Assembly: GCA_965656875.1 (NCBI GenBank)
Contig: CBFHMJ010000038.1
Location: 246,027-310,026 of the forward strand
Length of the DNA stretch: 64,000 bases
From: CBFHMJ01 sp965656875
GTDB taxonomy: Bacteria; Pseudomonadota; Gammaproteobacteria; Enterobacterales; Alteromonadaceae
Direction of reading: 5' to 3'
The position numbers and the translations under genes are program-made. The notes beneath the pieces are model-generated. The model had not been told where the DNA came from. It searched no databases and saw nothing but the letters and a program-made list of their open reading frames with translations. Below, piece after piece: positions 1 to 8,745 of this stretch (its first letter is position 1; each line of letters starts with the position of its first letter).

Positions 1-2
1 TG

Positions 3-179
3 GGTTCAGCTACCAGTCACGCGATCCATCATGCACGATTCAGAAAGAACTATGGGTTTTCAAATATGTTTTGGGACAGAGTATTTGGAACCTATGCCGA
101 AGACACAATTGATATGCAGGAACGAGCCATCAAAAAAGATGGAACGACGTCTATAAAAACAATATTAAAAACTAACTAG
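3..179 (+). CDS. Sterol desaturase / fatty acid hydroxylase family protein, C-terminal end (partial)
   Basis: Only the last 58 codons are inside the window; the gene begins upstream. The visible residues include an HH-x-R-x-x-KNYG segment (HHARFRKNYGFSNMFWD) followed by R-V-F-G-T-Y. This is the characteristic last histidine cluster and tail of the membrane-bound sterol desaturase/fatty acid hydroxylase superfamily, which are oxygen-dependent non-heme diiron enzymes. The stop lies 14 bases before the next start, so it is very likely co-transcribed with the lipid genes that follow and would hydroxylate or desaturate a lipid intermediate. The substrate cannot be inferred from this fragment. Confidence 0.8.
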   Translation, partial: GSATSHAIHHARFRKNYGFSNMFWDRVFGTYAEDTIDMQERAIKKDGTTSIKTILKTN

Positions 180-193
180 TCAGGAGAATAGCT

Positions 194-1042
194 GTGTCTA
201 ATCAACAAGATATTGATGTCAGTTACGGTGTATCTAATGATTTCTTCCGCTTATGGCTTGATAAGCGAATGACCTACACCTGTGGTGTATACGAAACGCC
301 TGAAGACACACTGGAGCAGGCTCAAACCAACAAACTGGAACACCATTACAAAGCCGCACGCGTTACACCTCAAAGCCGGGTGTTAGATATTGGTTGTGGC
401 TGGGGTTCAAATATTGAGTTTCTCGCAGTCGATAAGCAAGTTCAGGATGTCGTTGGTATTACGCTGTCAGAAGATCAATATCATGAGATTCTTAAGAAAG
501 ACTTACCAAACACAACAACAGAATGCCTTTCATATGTCGATTACAAACCTGAAACGTTGTTCGATTCAGTCATCAGTATCGGTATGTTTGAACATGTAGC
601 CACACCAGAAGACACCAGAAATGGCCGCCACATCGACATCTACCGCGATTACTTCAAGAAAGCCTGGGAATGGACACGTCCTGGCGCCTGGTTCTCATTG
701 CAATCTGTAATTGGCGCAAAAATTCCACGAGGCAAAGCACTGCGCGAATTAGCCTGGGCAACCTATGAAATATTCCCTGGTGCTATTTCTCCTCGTCTTG
801 AAGACATCATGGAATCAGCCATGCCTTACTGGGAAGTTGTTGAGCTTCATACTCGCCGTGAACACTACGCTAAAACAACCGAAGACTGGCTTGAAAGACT
901 GATTGCCAACAAACAGGAAATCGTAGAACGCTGGGGACAAAAGCGTTTTGACGACTATGAGCGCTATCTGAAAGCTTGCTCAATGTCTTTTAGAAATAAC
1001 TATCAATCTTTAGCTCAACTGGCGCTTAGACGTATCGACTAA
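194..1042 (+). CDS. SAM-dependent methyltransferase, mycolate cyclopropane synthase type
   Basis: 282 residues starting at GTG, 6 bases after the Shine-Dalgarno AGGAGA. The protein opens with YGVSNDFF and continues with T-Y-T-C-G-V-Y. It then has the SAM-binding VLDIGCGWGS and the FDSVISIGMFEHV segment, and ends with HYAKT and a Y-x-x-Y-L-x-x-C stretch. This layout and length match mycobacterial CmaA/Pcaa-type enzymes (about 287 residues), which methylate or cyclopropanate double bonds in ACP-bound acyl chains. E. coli Cfa is longer, with an N-terminal extension that is absent here. The next gene is an ACP, so I infer an ACP-bound unsaturated acyl substrate. Whether the product is a cyclopropane or a methyl branch cannot be told. 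Confidence 0.88.
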   Translation: MSNQQDIDVSYGVSNDFFRLWLDKRMTYTCGVYETPEDTLEQAQTNKLEHHYKAARVTPQSRVLDIGCGWGSNIEFLAVDKQVQDVVGITLSEDQYHEILKKDLPNTTTECLSYVDYKPETLFDSVISIGMFEHVATPEDTRNGRHIDIYRDYFKKAWEWTRPGAWFSLQSVIGAKIPRGKALRELAWATYEIFPGAISPRLEDIMESAMPYWEVVELHTRREHYAKTTEDWLERLIANKQEIVERWGQKRFDDYERYLKACSMSFRNNYQSLAQLALRRID

Positions 1043-1055
1043 CAGGAGTTTTTAC

Positions 1056-1325
1056 ATGACAACCACACAACTAACTGAAGAACAAAAAATTGAACTGGTC
1101 AAAAAAGCATTTGTTTACGCCCGACCAGAAGACACAGCAATGGCAGAGAATCTGGATATCGATCAGCCTATTGAACAGTTAGGCATTCAGTCAATTACGG
1201 CGTTAGAAATGGCCGGCTTCATCGAAGAAGAACTGGACATTGAATTTACAGATAAAGAATTAGTAGGCATTAACAAAATCAGAGATCTGATTGATTTGAT
1301 CGATGCTGCCGCGTCACGCGCTTAA
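1056..1325 (+). CDS. Acyl carrier protein
   Basis: 89 residues, acidic, with the four-helix carrier-protein pattern. The phosphopantetheine attachment serine is Ser46 in LGIQSITALEM, where the usual D-S-L motif is Q-S-I. It follows the methyltransferase by 13 bases, with AGGAG ahead of the ATG. A dedicated ACP beside a fatty-acyl-AMP ligase and a soluble acyl-ACP desaturase implies that the acyl chain is modified while tethered to this protein. It is not the housekeeping fatty-acid ACP, because no fab genes are present and the DSL motif is atypical. Confidence 0.9.
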   Translation: MTTTQLTEEQKIELVKKAFVYARPEDTAMAENLDIDQPIEQLGIQSITALEMAGFIEEELDIEFTDKELVGINKIRDLIDLIDAAASRA

Positions 1326-1387
1326 GCATCAACAAGTCCTTATTAAACCAGCCAGACCAGACAATTAATAGCAGAGAGGTAAACGGT

Positions 1388-2269
1388 ATGACGTCTCCGG
1401 CAGCACGAAGAAAAGAAAGAATGTACAGAGAATATATGGACTTTTTCGACCGCGCGGAGAAGCAACGCCGGTGGCACCCTCTGAATGATATTGACTGGGA
1501 CTGGCTTGAAAATGCCAAAAACAGTCAGGACGCACGTAATAAAGAAGGCGTGGCCAATGATGAAAATGTCGCTACGTGTCTCGAAACTTTCTGCGCAGTT
1601 GAGCTGTTCATACCTGATTACACCATGGCAGGACTGAATATGGCTCGGGACTTTTTCGGTCAGTCCTGGTTCCATCTTGCCTGGGGTTATGAAGAATCAA
1701 AACATTCCCTGTGTTTCAGAAATTATCTGACACAAAGTGGCTTAAGGACTGAACAACAATACCAGGATTTTGAAGATAAAGTACTGGAAAAAGTCTGGAC
1801 CAAACCATTTGAAACCTACCGTCAAATGGCTTGTTACGGTGCTCTTCAGGAAGCCGCAACGTTTCTGATTTACTTGTCTCAGCGTAAACACTATGAGCAA
1901 ACAGACAACCCACTACTCACCCAGATTTTCAATTACATCGCTCGCGATGAAGCAGCTCATACATCGTTGTACAGAAAGTTCCTGGAATTCGAATTTGAAG
2001 AAGACAGAGAAGGCACAGAAGAAGATTTAGCGTACGTTATTTCACACTTCGAAATGCCAGGCGTTAATCTCGTTCCTGATTTTGAAGTTCGTCTTCAATC
2101 ACAAGGTGTTGGCATCTCATCTCAATACTTTATGGAACAGGGCATCATGCCAACGCTAAAACGATTTGGCATGAACAGACGCTCAATGACTAAAGCACTG
2201 CATCGCAGAAGACAAAAAATTGCAGCGGGTCAGATTAATGAAGAACAACAAGTCGCGCTAACGGCGTAA
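1388..2269 (+). CDS. Ferritin-like diiron acyl-ACP desaturase family protein
   Basis: 293 residues, soluble, no membrane segment. All ligands of a four-helix-bundle diiron site are visible: a first Glu in CAVELF, an E-x-x-H in WGYEESKHS, a Glu in LQEAATF and an E-x-x-H in RDEAAHTS. This is the pattern of stearoyl-ACP desaturases and mycobacterial DesA proteins, which insert a double bond into an ACP-bound acyl chain using O2 and two electrons. The start follows GAGAGG. An ACP just upstream supplies a plausible carrier and a rubredoxin lies downstream in the region. Position and stereochemistry of desaturation cannot be predicted; hydroxylation or N-oxygenation are family alternatives. Confidence 0.85.
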   Translation: MTSPAARRKERMYREYMDFFDRAEKQRRWHPLNDIDWDWLENAKNSQDARNKEGVANDENVATCLETFCAVELFIPDYTMAGLNMARDFFGQSWFHLAWGYEESKHSLCFRNYLTQSGLRTEQQYQDFEDKVLEKVWTKPFETYRQMACYGALQEAATFLIYLSQRKHYEQTDNPLLTQIFNYIARDEAAHTSLYRKFLEFEFEEDREGTEEDLAYVISHFEMPGVNLVPDFEVRLQSQGVGISSQYFMEQGIMPTLKRFGMNRRSMTKALHRRRQKIAAGQINEEQQVALTA

Positions 2270-2291
2270 CGCAACACCGGAGGCAACAGAC

Positions 2292-3344
2292 ATGACGTTT
2301 ACTGCACAGGATCGCCCGGTTCTTGATCGAGCGCTTTATCGCCCATCTCATGCATGGGCGACCGCTTATATACTCTACGCCATTTGTTTATATGGCTTGC
2401 CAGCGACAGCTTGTTACCTGATTGCCATGGGTGACTGGGCCACATGGCTAAAAGTGATCACTATTTTACCGCTAACCTTTCTTGCTGGTTATGGAATCAA
2501 CATGCTGGGTTTTCTGGGCCACGAAGGCACACACGGTTCACTACTGAGAAATCGTAAGTGGAGTGCTATTGTCGGCGTCTTTTTTGCCTCAGCGGTTGTA
2601 ACATACTTTGAAATGGGCTTCGCAATCAGTCATTGGAATCACCATCGTTTCACCAATCAGAAAGATGATCCGGACCCGGCACCCGTAAAAAAACTGGATA
2701 CCTGGTGGAAACGAATTCTGTTCTCTCGCCTGATCTACAACACAATTTATTTTAAATACACCTGGATCATTGCGTCAGGCAAGCCAAATCCATTGAAGTA
2801 CAAAATGGCCTATCCTGAAAAAGATCAGATCTTGTTTGCTCGCCTGAATTTCCTGTTTGCAGCAATCTGGCTGGCGTTTTACATCAGTATCGCTATCTGG
2901 GACTGGAAAGCAGGACTGTTTTGTGTGTTATTCCCGTTATTAGCGGTTAACGTTATTGGTGCTTGTCAGATCTACATCGATCATGCTGGTCTGGATGACA
3001 GATTCTTCGGCAATGCATACAGCCGTACATCACCAATTATGACTGCCTTATTCTTTGGTGCAAATTACCATCTTGAGCATCACGCTTACCCGGGTATTCC
3101 TTGTTATCGCTTGCCTAAAGTTCATCGTTTACTGGTAGAAAACGGGACTTACGACAAAGCTAAGCCTCACTTTTTCACCGGATTCTTCGAAGCATTTAAA
3201 CCAATGACCCTCCCCTACAATGGTGGTGACATAGGTCAGGATTTTGATGCATTCGCGCCGGCATTTCAGGGTGATAAGCAATCAGCGGACGCCGGTAAGA
3301 ACGTCGATGAAACCATAGTAAAACCTGAAGTAAAAGTCAGCTAA
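2292..3344 (+). CDS. Membrane fatty acid desaturase, three-histidine-box type
   Basis: 350 residues with hydrophobic segments near residues 22-45, 55-75 and 190-225. It carries the complete set of histidine boxes: HEGTH (His77, His81), HWNHH (His114, 117, 118) and a late HLEHH in NYHLEHHAYPG. These bind the diiron centre of integral membrane acyl desaturases. The protein ends in a hydrophilic tail after about residue 300. Together with the soluble diiron desaturase two genes earlier, the pathway has two chemically different oxygen-dependent desaturation steps. A role as acetylenase or hydroxylase is possible because the family includes both, and sequence alone does not decide. Confidence 0.9.
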   Translation: MTFTAQDRPVLDRALYRPSHAWATAYILYAICLYGLPATACYLIAMGDWATWLKVITILPLTFLAGYGINMLGFLGHEGTHGSLLRNRKWSAIVGVFFASAVVTYFEMGFAISHWNHHRFTNQKDDPDPAPVKKLDTWWKRILFSRLIYNTIYFKYTWIIASGKPNPLKYKMAYPEKDQILFARLNFLFAAIWLAFYISIAIWDWKAGLFCVLFPLLAVNVIGACQIYIDHAGLDDRFFGNAYSRTSPIMTALFFGANYHLEHHAYPGIPCYRLPKVHRLLVENGTYDKAKPHFFTGFFEAFKPMTLPYNGGDIGQDFDAFAPAFQGDKQSADAGKNVDETIVKPEVKVS

Positions 3345-3357
3345 GGTAAGGTCAGAT

Positions 3358-4992
3358 ATGCTATACGATGAGATCGCGACATTTGAACAAGATCACCAGA
3401 CACTCAGACATTTTCTGAATGGTGACGGCTCTTTTCGGGCAGTGTCTTTGCATCAGAGCTGGCTCCAGGCCAGTAAACTGGCTGCATCATTGCAATCAAT
3501 AGTGTCGAAACAAGGCGAAGCTGTCGCGCTCATCGTTAATGAACCAGAAGCATTCATTGATGCCTTTGTTGCCTGTACTATAGCAGGCGTCGTTGCGGTT
3601 CCTGTCAGCCCACCTGCGCCCAACACGGATATGAACTGGTATCAATCTCTGCTGTTACACATCTTGCAGCAATCAGGGGCCAGAACACTTGTTACAACTG
3701 AAGCGTTAGCATCGTTGTTCGATCAACGTCCGGAATTTCTGACCGTTACAACGGTTGAAGATATGATGACGTCGCCTGACACAAGCTGTGCACCAGCCTT
3801 ACTATCGCCAGACGACACATGCTTCATTCAATTTACATCAGGATCAACCGGAAAACCGAAAGGTGTTGTCGTTAGCTACGGGAATCTGGACGCCAATGTT
3901 CACGCCATAGGCCAACAACTCGCAGTAACGCCAGAAGATACTGCTGTCTCGTGGTTGCCGATGCACCATGACATGGGCCTCATCGGTAAAGTACTGACGC
4001 CCATGTATTACCGCTGTCAGATGGTTTACCTTCCCACACAAAAATTCATTCGTTCACCAGCTAAATGGTTCCAGGCGATTACTGAATTTAAAGCAACCAT
4101 CACATTTGCACCGAACTTCGCATTGTCACTCATGGCAAAACGCATCAAACCCGGTCAACAAATCGATCTGAGTTCAATCCGCGTATTAGGTTGTGGTGCT
4201 GAGCCAGTGAATGCAGAAGTAGTAAATACATTTTGCGAACGCTTTGCAGAATACGGATTTAATCCAAACGCCATCGTACCCTGCTACGGCATGGCAGAAG
4301 CGACACTCGCGCTCTCATTTGGGCACGCTCCCCACCCATTCCAAACCCTGTCGATTGATAAAAAACAGTATGACAACGGAAATATCCGACATGCAGAACA
4401 AGGTGTTGAAGCAATCAACCTCGTTAGCTGCGGCTTTCCGGTCGACGGTCATACGATAGACATCGTTGATGAAAATGATCAGCTATTACCTGAAGGTTTT
4501 GTCGGACAAGTCAGAGCACAAGGCCCATCGATATCCCGAGGCTATCTCAACAATCAGGAAGCCAATCAGGAAGCATTCAAACACGGTGCGTTATATACCG
4601 GTGATGCCGGTTTCATGTATGAAGGTCAGTTATATATTTCGGGCAGAATGAAAGACGTCATCATCGTAAACGGACGAAACATTTACCCGCAAGATATTGA
4701 ATGGCATCTGGATCAATTAGAGCAACTTAGAATGGGAAGTAGTGTTGCTGTGGGAATTTCAGGTGCAAACACAGAGTCTTTTGTAATAATATGCGAGACC
4801 AAGCAAGCTTCTGCAACATTGGAGCAACAAATAATTCAACAGTGCAACCGAGCTACTGGGTTAATTCCCGAAGACATCGTCATGATTAAACCCGGGCAAT
4901 TACCAAAAACAACCAGTGGTAAAGTCAAACGTCAGGCGGCGAAGAAGCTTTATATCAATAATGCGCTAAACCGGCTTGAAATGGTTAGTTAA
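3358..4992 (+). CDS. Fatty-acyl-AMP ligase / acyl-ACP synthetase (ANL superfamily)
   Basis: 544 residues. Motifs of the adenylate-forming superfamily are intact: the P-loop-like FTSGSTGKPKG at about residue 159, GCGAEPV, CYGMAEATLALSF, the YTGDAGF and SGRMKD hinge, and the C-terminal catalytic lysine in TTSGKVKR (Lys522). The MAEATL context and the SWLPMHHDMGL segment are typical of fatty-acyl-AMP ligases rather than CoA ligases, so the expected reaction is ATP-dependent activation of a free fatty acid and transfer to the phosphopantetheine of the local ACP. It would be the entry step of the pathway. The stop is 1 base before the thioesterase ATG. Confidence 0.9.
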   Translation: MLYDEIATFEQDHQTLRHFLNGDGSFRAVSLHQSWLQASKLAASLQSIVSKQGEAVALIVNEPEAFIDAFVACTIAGVVAVPVSPPAPNTDMNWYQSLLLHILQQSGARTLVTTEALASLFDQRPEFLTVTTVEDMMTSPDTSCAPALLSPDDTCFIQFTSGSTGKPKGVVVSYGNLDANVHAIGQQLAVTPEDTAVSWLPMHHDMGLIGKVLTPMYYRCQMVYLPTQKFIRSPAKWFQAITEFKATITFAPNFALSLMAKRIKPGQQIDLSSIRVLGCGAEPVNAEVVNTFCERFAEYGFNPNAIVPCYGMAEATLALSFGHAPHPFQTLSIDKKQYDNGNIRHAEQGVEAINLVSCGFPVDGHTIDIVDENDQLLPEGFVGQVRAQGPSISRGYLNNQEANQEAFKHGALYTGDAGFMYEGQLYISGRMKDVIIVNGRNIYPQDIEWHLDQLEQLRMGSSVAVGISGANTESFVIICETKQASATLEQQIIQQCNRATGLIPEDIVMIKPGQLPKTTSGKVKRQAAKKLYINNALNRLEMVS

Positions 4993-4993
4993 C

Positions 4994-5491
4994 ATGAAGT
5001 CAGTTAGTACGCCAGATAACAAGCCTGTCACTATTGTTCACGGTGTAAGACCACGAGATTTTGACCGTTATGGTCATGTCAATAATGCCGTCGCAATGGA
5101 ATTGTTTGAATTAGGTCGTCAGGCCTGGGCTGATCAACAACAAATTTGTTTACCCGATCATGCAGTCCCTGTTTTGACCCGCGCTGAAGTAGATTATCTA
5201 AGGGAAATAACGACACAACAGGTCACCATCGTTACATCGCTCCATTCCAGCAGTTATTTCAAGCTGGAATTTGCACAAACGATTAATATCCCGTCTCAGG
5301 AGGAGAACATTCCAGCTGTATCAGGACGAATTCATGTCTCCATTATAGACAGTGAAACTCGACAACCGATGCGGCTGAAACACGCGCTGAAGCAACAACA
5401 GGATGAGACTAAACCCTCATCACACCCAGACAAACAGACAACGCAAGAACAGAACATCATGCCCGGTCATAAAACGCCCGATACGGTATGA
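4994..5491 (+). CDS. Hotdog-fold acyl thioesterase (4HBT/YbgC-like)
   Basis: 165 residues from the ATG that directly follows the ligase stop; a TTG at 4976 inside the ligase has no ribosome site and is not preferred. Near residues 22-31 it has DFDRYGHVNN, the D-x-x-G-H-V-N-N signature of single-hotdog thioesterases in which the acidic residue is catalytic. It would release the finished acyl chain from the ACP. After about residue 130 the sequence becomes a low-complexity, Gln/Thr/Pro-rich tail with no family counterpart. The stop overlaps an ATG of the exporter gene (ATGA), pointing to translational coupling. Confidence 0.82.
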   Translation: MKSVSTPDNKPVTIVHGVRPRDFDRYGHVNNAVAMELFELGRQAWADQQQICLPDHAVPVLTRAEVDYLREITTQQVTIVTSLHSSSYFKLEFAQTINIPSQEENIPAVSGRIHVSIIDSETRQPMRLKHALKQQQDETKPSSHPDKQTTQEQNIMPGHKTPDTV

Positions 5492-5508
5492 ACAAAGCAG
5501 GAAAAATT

Positions 5509-8500
5509 ATGGGTTTCGATCACGTCATGCGACGCTTCTTTAATATTATTGTCAGTTTTCCAAAACTGTTTATCACGCTCAGTATCGTTTTAATCATACT
5601 GGCGGCGACGCAGTTTAAAGCGATCAAAAAAGACGCTTCAGCCAATGCATATATACCACCTGAACATCCTGCCCTGCTGTATCGGGAAAAAGTTAAAGAA
5701 ACCTTTGGCCTTGATGATCCAATGGTCATTGCCATCGTCAATGACAGTGAAACCGGTATTTTTAATCCTGAAACACTCGAACTGATCAAATGGTGGTCTG
5801 AACAATTACTTAGCGTGCCAAATATCGACCCGGATAAAATCACCTCGCTGACCACCGTAAAAAATATCAAAGGCAGCACAGATCAACTCGAAGTAGAACC
5901 CTACCTGGACGTCGATGCAGAGCTCAATCCAGCGACCATTGCAGGCATAAAACGTGACTTATTTGCATCGCCGCTTTATCAAGGATTCCTGGTCAGTGAA
6001 AACGAACAAGGCTCATTGATCATTGCAGAACTACTCGATGGCACAAAAGCACCGGAAACCTATAAATATCTGTTAGACCTGAAAAAACAAGCACCTGTAA
6101 CAACACAGGATATCTACATTGCCGGTGAAGGCGCTGTACGAGGATATCTACAGGTTTATATGTCTGAAGATGCAAGAAAAATGGTACCGCTTGCCGTTCT
6201 GTTCATCGTTATCATGTTGTCATTTGCCTACAAAACCATTCGAAGTGTCGTTATTCCGGCTGTTGTTATCCTTGGCACACTCACCACCACAATCGGTTTA
6301 ATGGCTTCTCAGGAAATTCCTTTCTATGTCATCACCAATGCATTACCTGTTATTTTAATTGGCATTGCTGTCGCTGATTCACTGCACATATTCGGAGAAT
6401 ATTACGAACAAGTACGCGGCAATCCAGCCGAGTTACCAGAAAATCTGGTGATCGACACCATGGCACATATGTGGCGCCCAATCACACTAACGACATTGAC
6501 CAGTATTGCGGGTTTTGTTGGAATTTTTGCAGCCGAAGTCATGTTACCAATGGCCTATTTTGGTCTTTATGCTGCCATTGGTGTTTCAATGGCCTGGCTT
6601 TATTCAATGGTTTTCCTGCCTGCAACCCTTGTAAAACTTAATCCGGTTCCCAGCAAACTGTATCGGGTAGAAAGCAAATATGCAGCGCCTGATAAACACA
6701 TGAAACGCTTATCCCGTATCGGTCTGGCTATTCATCATTACAGCGCTATCGTGATTATTCTTGCAGTGGTTGTCTTTGTTGTTGGTGGTTACTCTGCCAG
6801 CAAACTCGTTGTCGATGAAGAGCGGATAACCTCCTTCAGAACCGATGAACCATTGTATGTCGCCGATAAACAAATCAATAAAGTGTTTAACGGAACTAAC
6901 ACTCTGGATATTGTGATTCAAACACCGGAAGAAGAAGGGTTATTTGACAGCGAAGTGCTGGAAAAGATCGAAGCACTGCAAGTCTATATTGAGAAAATTC
7001 CTGGCGTAGGTGGGTCAACCTCTATCGTTGAGCATCTCAAGCAAATTAACAAAGCGTTACATGAAAATGATGCAGCCTATTATCGACTACCTGAAGATAG
7101 AAACCTGATTGCGCAATACTTTTTGATGTATTCCGTCTCCGGCGACCCGGATGATTTTGAGAGATATGTTGACTTTAACTACCAACTTGCCAATATACGT
7201 GTGTCACTAAAAACTGGACGATTTACTTATAACAAGCCAATTGTCGAAACAATTCAGGCTTATCTCGATCAGCACTTCGCTGACGAATCAGTAACCGCCA
7301 ACATTAGTGGCCGAGTTAATGTTGACTATCACTGGATACAATTACTTGGCGATAGTCATTTCAAGAGTGTTGCAATAGCACTAACTCTTGTTCTGGCAAT
7401 GGCTTCACTTGTATTCCGATCAGTCTCCGCTGGTCTGATAGCCGTTATTCCTGTGGTGTTTTCGGTATTAGTTATTTATTCGATAATGGGGATTACCGGT
7501 ATCTGGCTTGGTATAGGTACCTCGATGTTCGCGGCTATTGCTATAGGCCTCGGTGTCGATTTCTCAATTCATACATTGGAACGTTTTATTGTGTTGATTA
7601 ACGATAATAAACTGAACCTGAAACGAGCTGTTGCTCAATTCTTCCCGTCTACCGGTCGGGTGTTGCTATTTAACTTCCTGTCCGTTGGTCTTGGTTTCAG
7701 CTTACTGATGCTGAGCCATGTTATACCGCTTGTTCGTTTTGGTGCGCTGGTTGCGATTGGTATTTCTGTTAGCTTTATAGCCAGTGTCACTATCATCCCT
7801 GCCTTGTTAAAACTTGTACGGCCGAGCTTTCTACGCAAAGACGCATTTACAGACGATGAAACCGGCATCAATTCAAAACTATCCACCGTTAGCCAGGTCG
7901 CGCTGGTTGCTACCGCCTTAACAACCCTGTCACTATCAGAGCCTGCACACGCTGATGAAACAGCCGAGTTAAAGACATCTGATACTCAGTCAGCACCAGA
8001 GATCAACAAAGAAAACGCAACTGGCAATGGCGTTATTGCCATGTTGAATGCGCAAACTGAGGGCGAACAACTCTCTCAGAATATGGAAATTTTGTTAGCT
8101 GATCGACGAGGTAAAACCCGCAAACGTCACACCCGTATGTATCGTAAATATTATGGTGAAGACAAAAAATTAAAAATCTCCTATCAAGGCCCAAAATCAG
8201 TAAAAGGCACAGGCTTCCTGATTTTTGATTATGCCCTTCAGGAGAAAGACGATGATCAATGGCTTTACATCCCTGCCCTGAAAAAAGTCAGACGCGTATC
8301 TTCATCTGAGCGTGGCAAATATTTCCTTGGAACTGATTTCACTTACGATGATATTAAAAACGGTGGCAAAGTCTCAGAATCAGACTTTACCTTCCAGCTA
8401 AAGGGCGAAGAAACCGTTGATGGACACACCACCTATCGCATTGAATGCATGCCAATCAACGACAGCATTGCAAGAGAACTGGGTTATTCAAAAGTTGTTC

Positions 8501-8745
8501 GCTGGATTGATACAGAGCGTTTAATCGTTCTCAAGTCTAAGCACTGGGACATCGCTGGTAATGAGTTAAAAACAATTGTTTCCAGCGGCTATAAGAAAAT
8601 TGACGGCATTTGGAAAGCACACCTGGTTGTGGCAGATAACCACAAAACAGGTCACTCATCACAGTTAATTTTCTCTGATGTCGATTTCAACACGCAACTA
8701 AAAGACTCTGTATTTACTAAACGAGCATTAAAAAATGGCAAGTAA
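5509..8745 (+). CDS. MMPL/RND-family lipid exporter fused to a LolA-like periplasmic domain
   Basis: About 1078 residues. The first 780 form a standard MMPL/RND transporter: a first membrane segment at about 15-35, a large exported loop, a membrane bundle at about 220-385, then the same arrangement repeated (segment near 415, loop, bundle at 625-780). Residues 850-1078 resemble the outer-membrane lipoprotein-sorting, LolA-like family, with WLYIPALKKVRRV as a clear signature. Between them (about 790-815) is a stretch that reads like a signal peptide ending in PAHA-DE. The start at 5509 has AGGAAA just upstream; an upstream ATG at 5488 overlaps the thioesterase stop and is the alternative. The protein should move a lipid product out of the inner membrane and hand it to the periplasmic domain. 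Confidence 0.85.
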   Translation: MGFDHVMRRFFNIIVSFPKLFITLSIVLIILAATQFKAIKKDASANAYIPPEHPALLYREKVKETFGLDDPMVIAIVNDSETGIFNPETLELIKWWSEQLLSVPNIDPDKITSLTTVKNIKGSTDQLEVEPYLDVDAELNPATIAGIKRDLFASPLYQGFLVSENEQGSLIIAELLDGTKAPETYKYLLDLKKQAPVTTQDIYIAGEGAVRGYLQVYMSEDARKMVPLAVLFIVIMLSFAYKTIRSVVIPAVVILGTLTTTIGLMASQEIPFYVITNALPVILIGIAVADSLHIFGEYYEQVRGNPAELPENLVIDTMAHMWRPITLTTLTSIAGFVGIFAAEVMLPMAYFGLYAAIGVSMAWLYSMVFLPATLVKLNPVPSKLYRVESKYAAPDKHMKRLSRIGLAIHHYSAIVIILAVVVFVVGGYSASKLVVDEERITSFRTDEPLYVADKQINKVFNGTNTLDIVIQTPEEEGLFDSEVLEKIEALQVYIEKIPGVGGSTSIVEHLKQINKALHENDAAYYRLPEDRNLIAQYFLMYSVSGDPDDFERYVDFNYQLANIRVSLKTGRFTYNKPIVETIQAYLDQHFADESVTANISGRVNVDYHWIQLLGDSHFKSVAIALTLVLAMASLVFRSVSAGLIAVIPVVFSVLVIYSIMGITGIWLGIGTSMFAAIAIGLGVDFSIHTLERFIVLINDNKLNLKRAVAQFFPSTGRVLLFNFLSVGLGFSLLMLSHVIPLVRFGALVAIGISVSFIASVTIIPALLKLVRPSFLRKDAFTDDETGINSKLSTVSQVALVATALTTLSLSEPAHADETAELKTSDTQSAPEINKENATGNGVIAMLNAQTEGEQLSQNMEILLADRRGKTRKRHTRMYRKYYGEDKKLKISYQGPKSVKGTGFLIFDYALQEKDDDQWLYIPALKKVRRVSSSERGKYFLGTDFTYDDIKNGGKVSESDFTFQLKGEETVDGHTTYRIECMPINDSIARELGYSKVVRWIDTERLIVLKSKHWDIAGNELKTIVSSGYKKIDGIWKAHLVVADNHKTGHSSQLIFSDVDFNTQLKDSVFTKRALKNGK

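Noticed and set aside
2292..4992. Calling the cluster a polyyne or terminal-alkyne pathway
   Set aside because: Ligase, ACP and membrane desaturase fit, but the soluble diiron desaturase and CmaA-type methyltransferase are not part of the known jam/cay sets, and only one membrane desaturase is visible.
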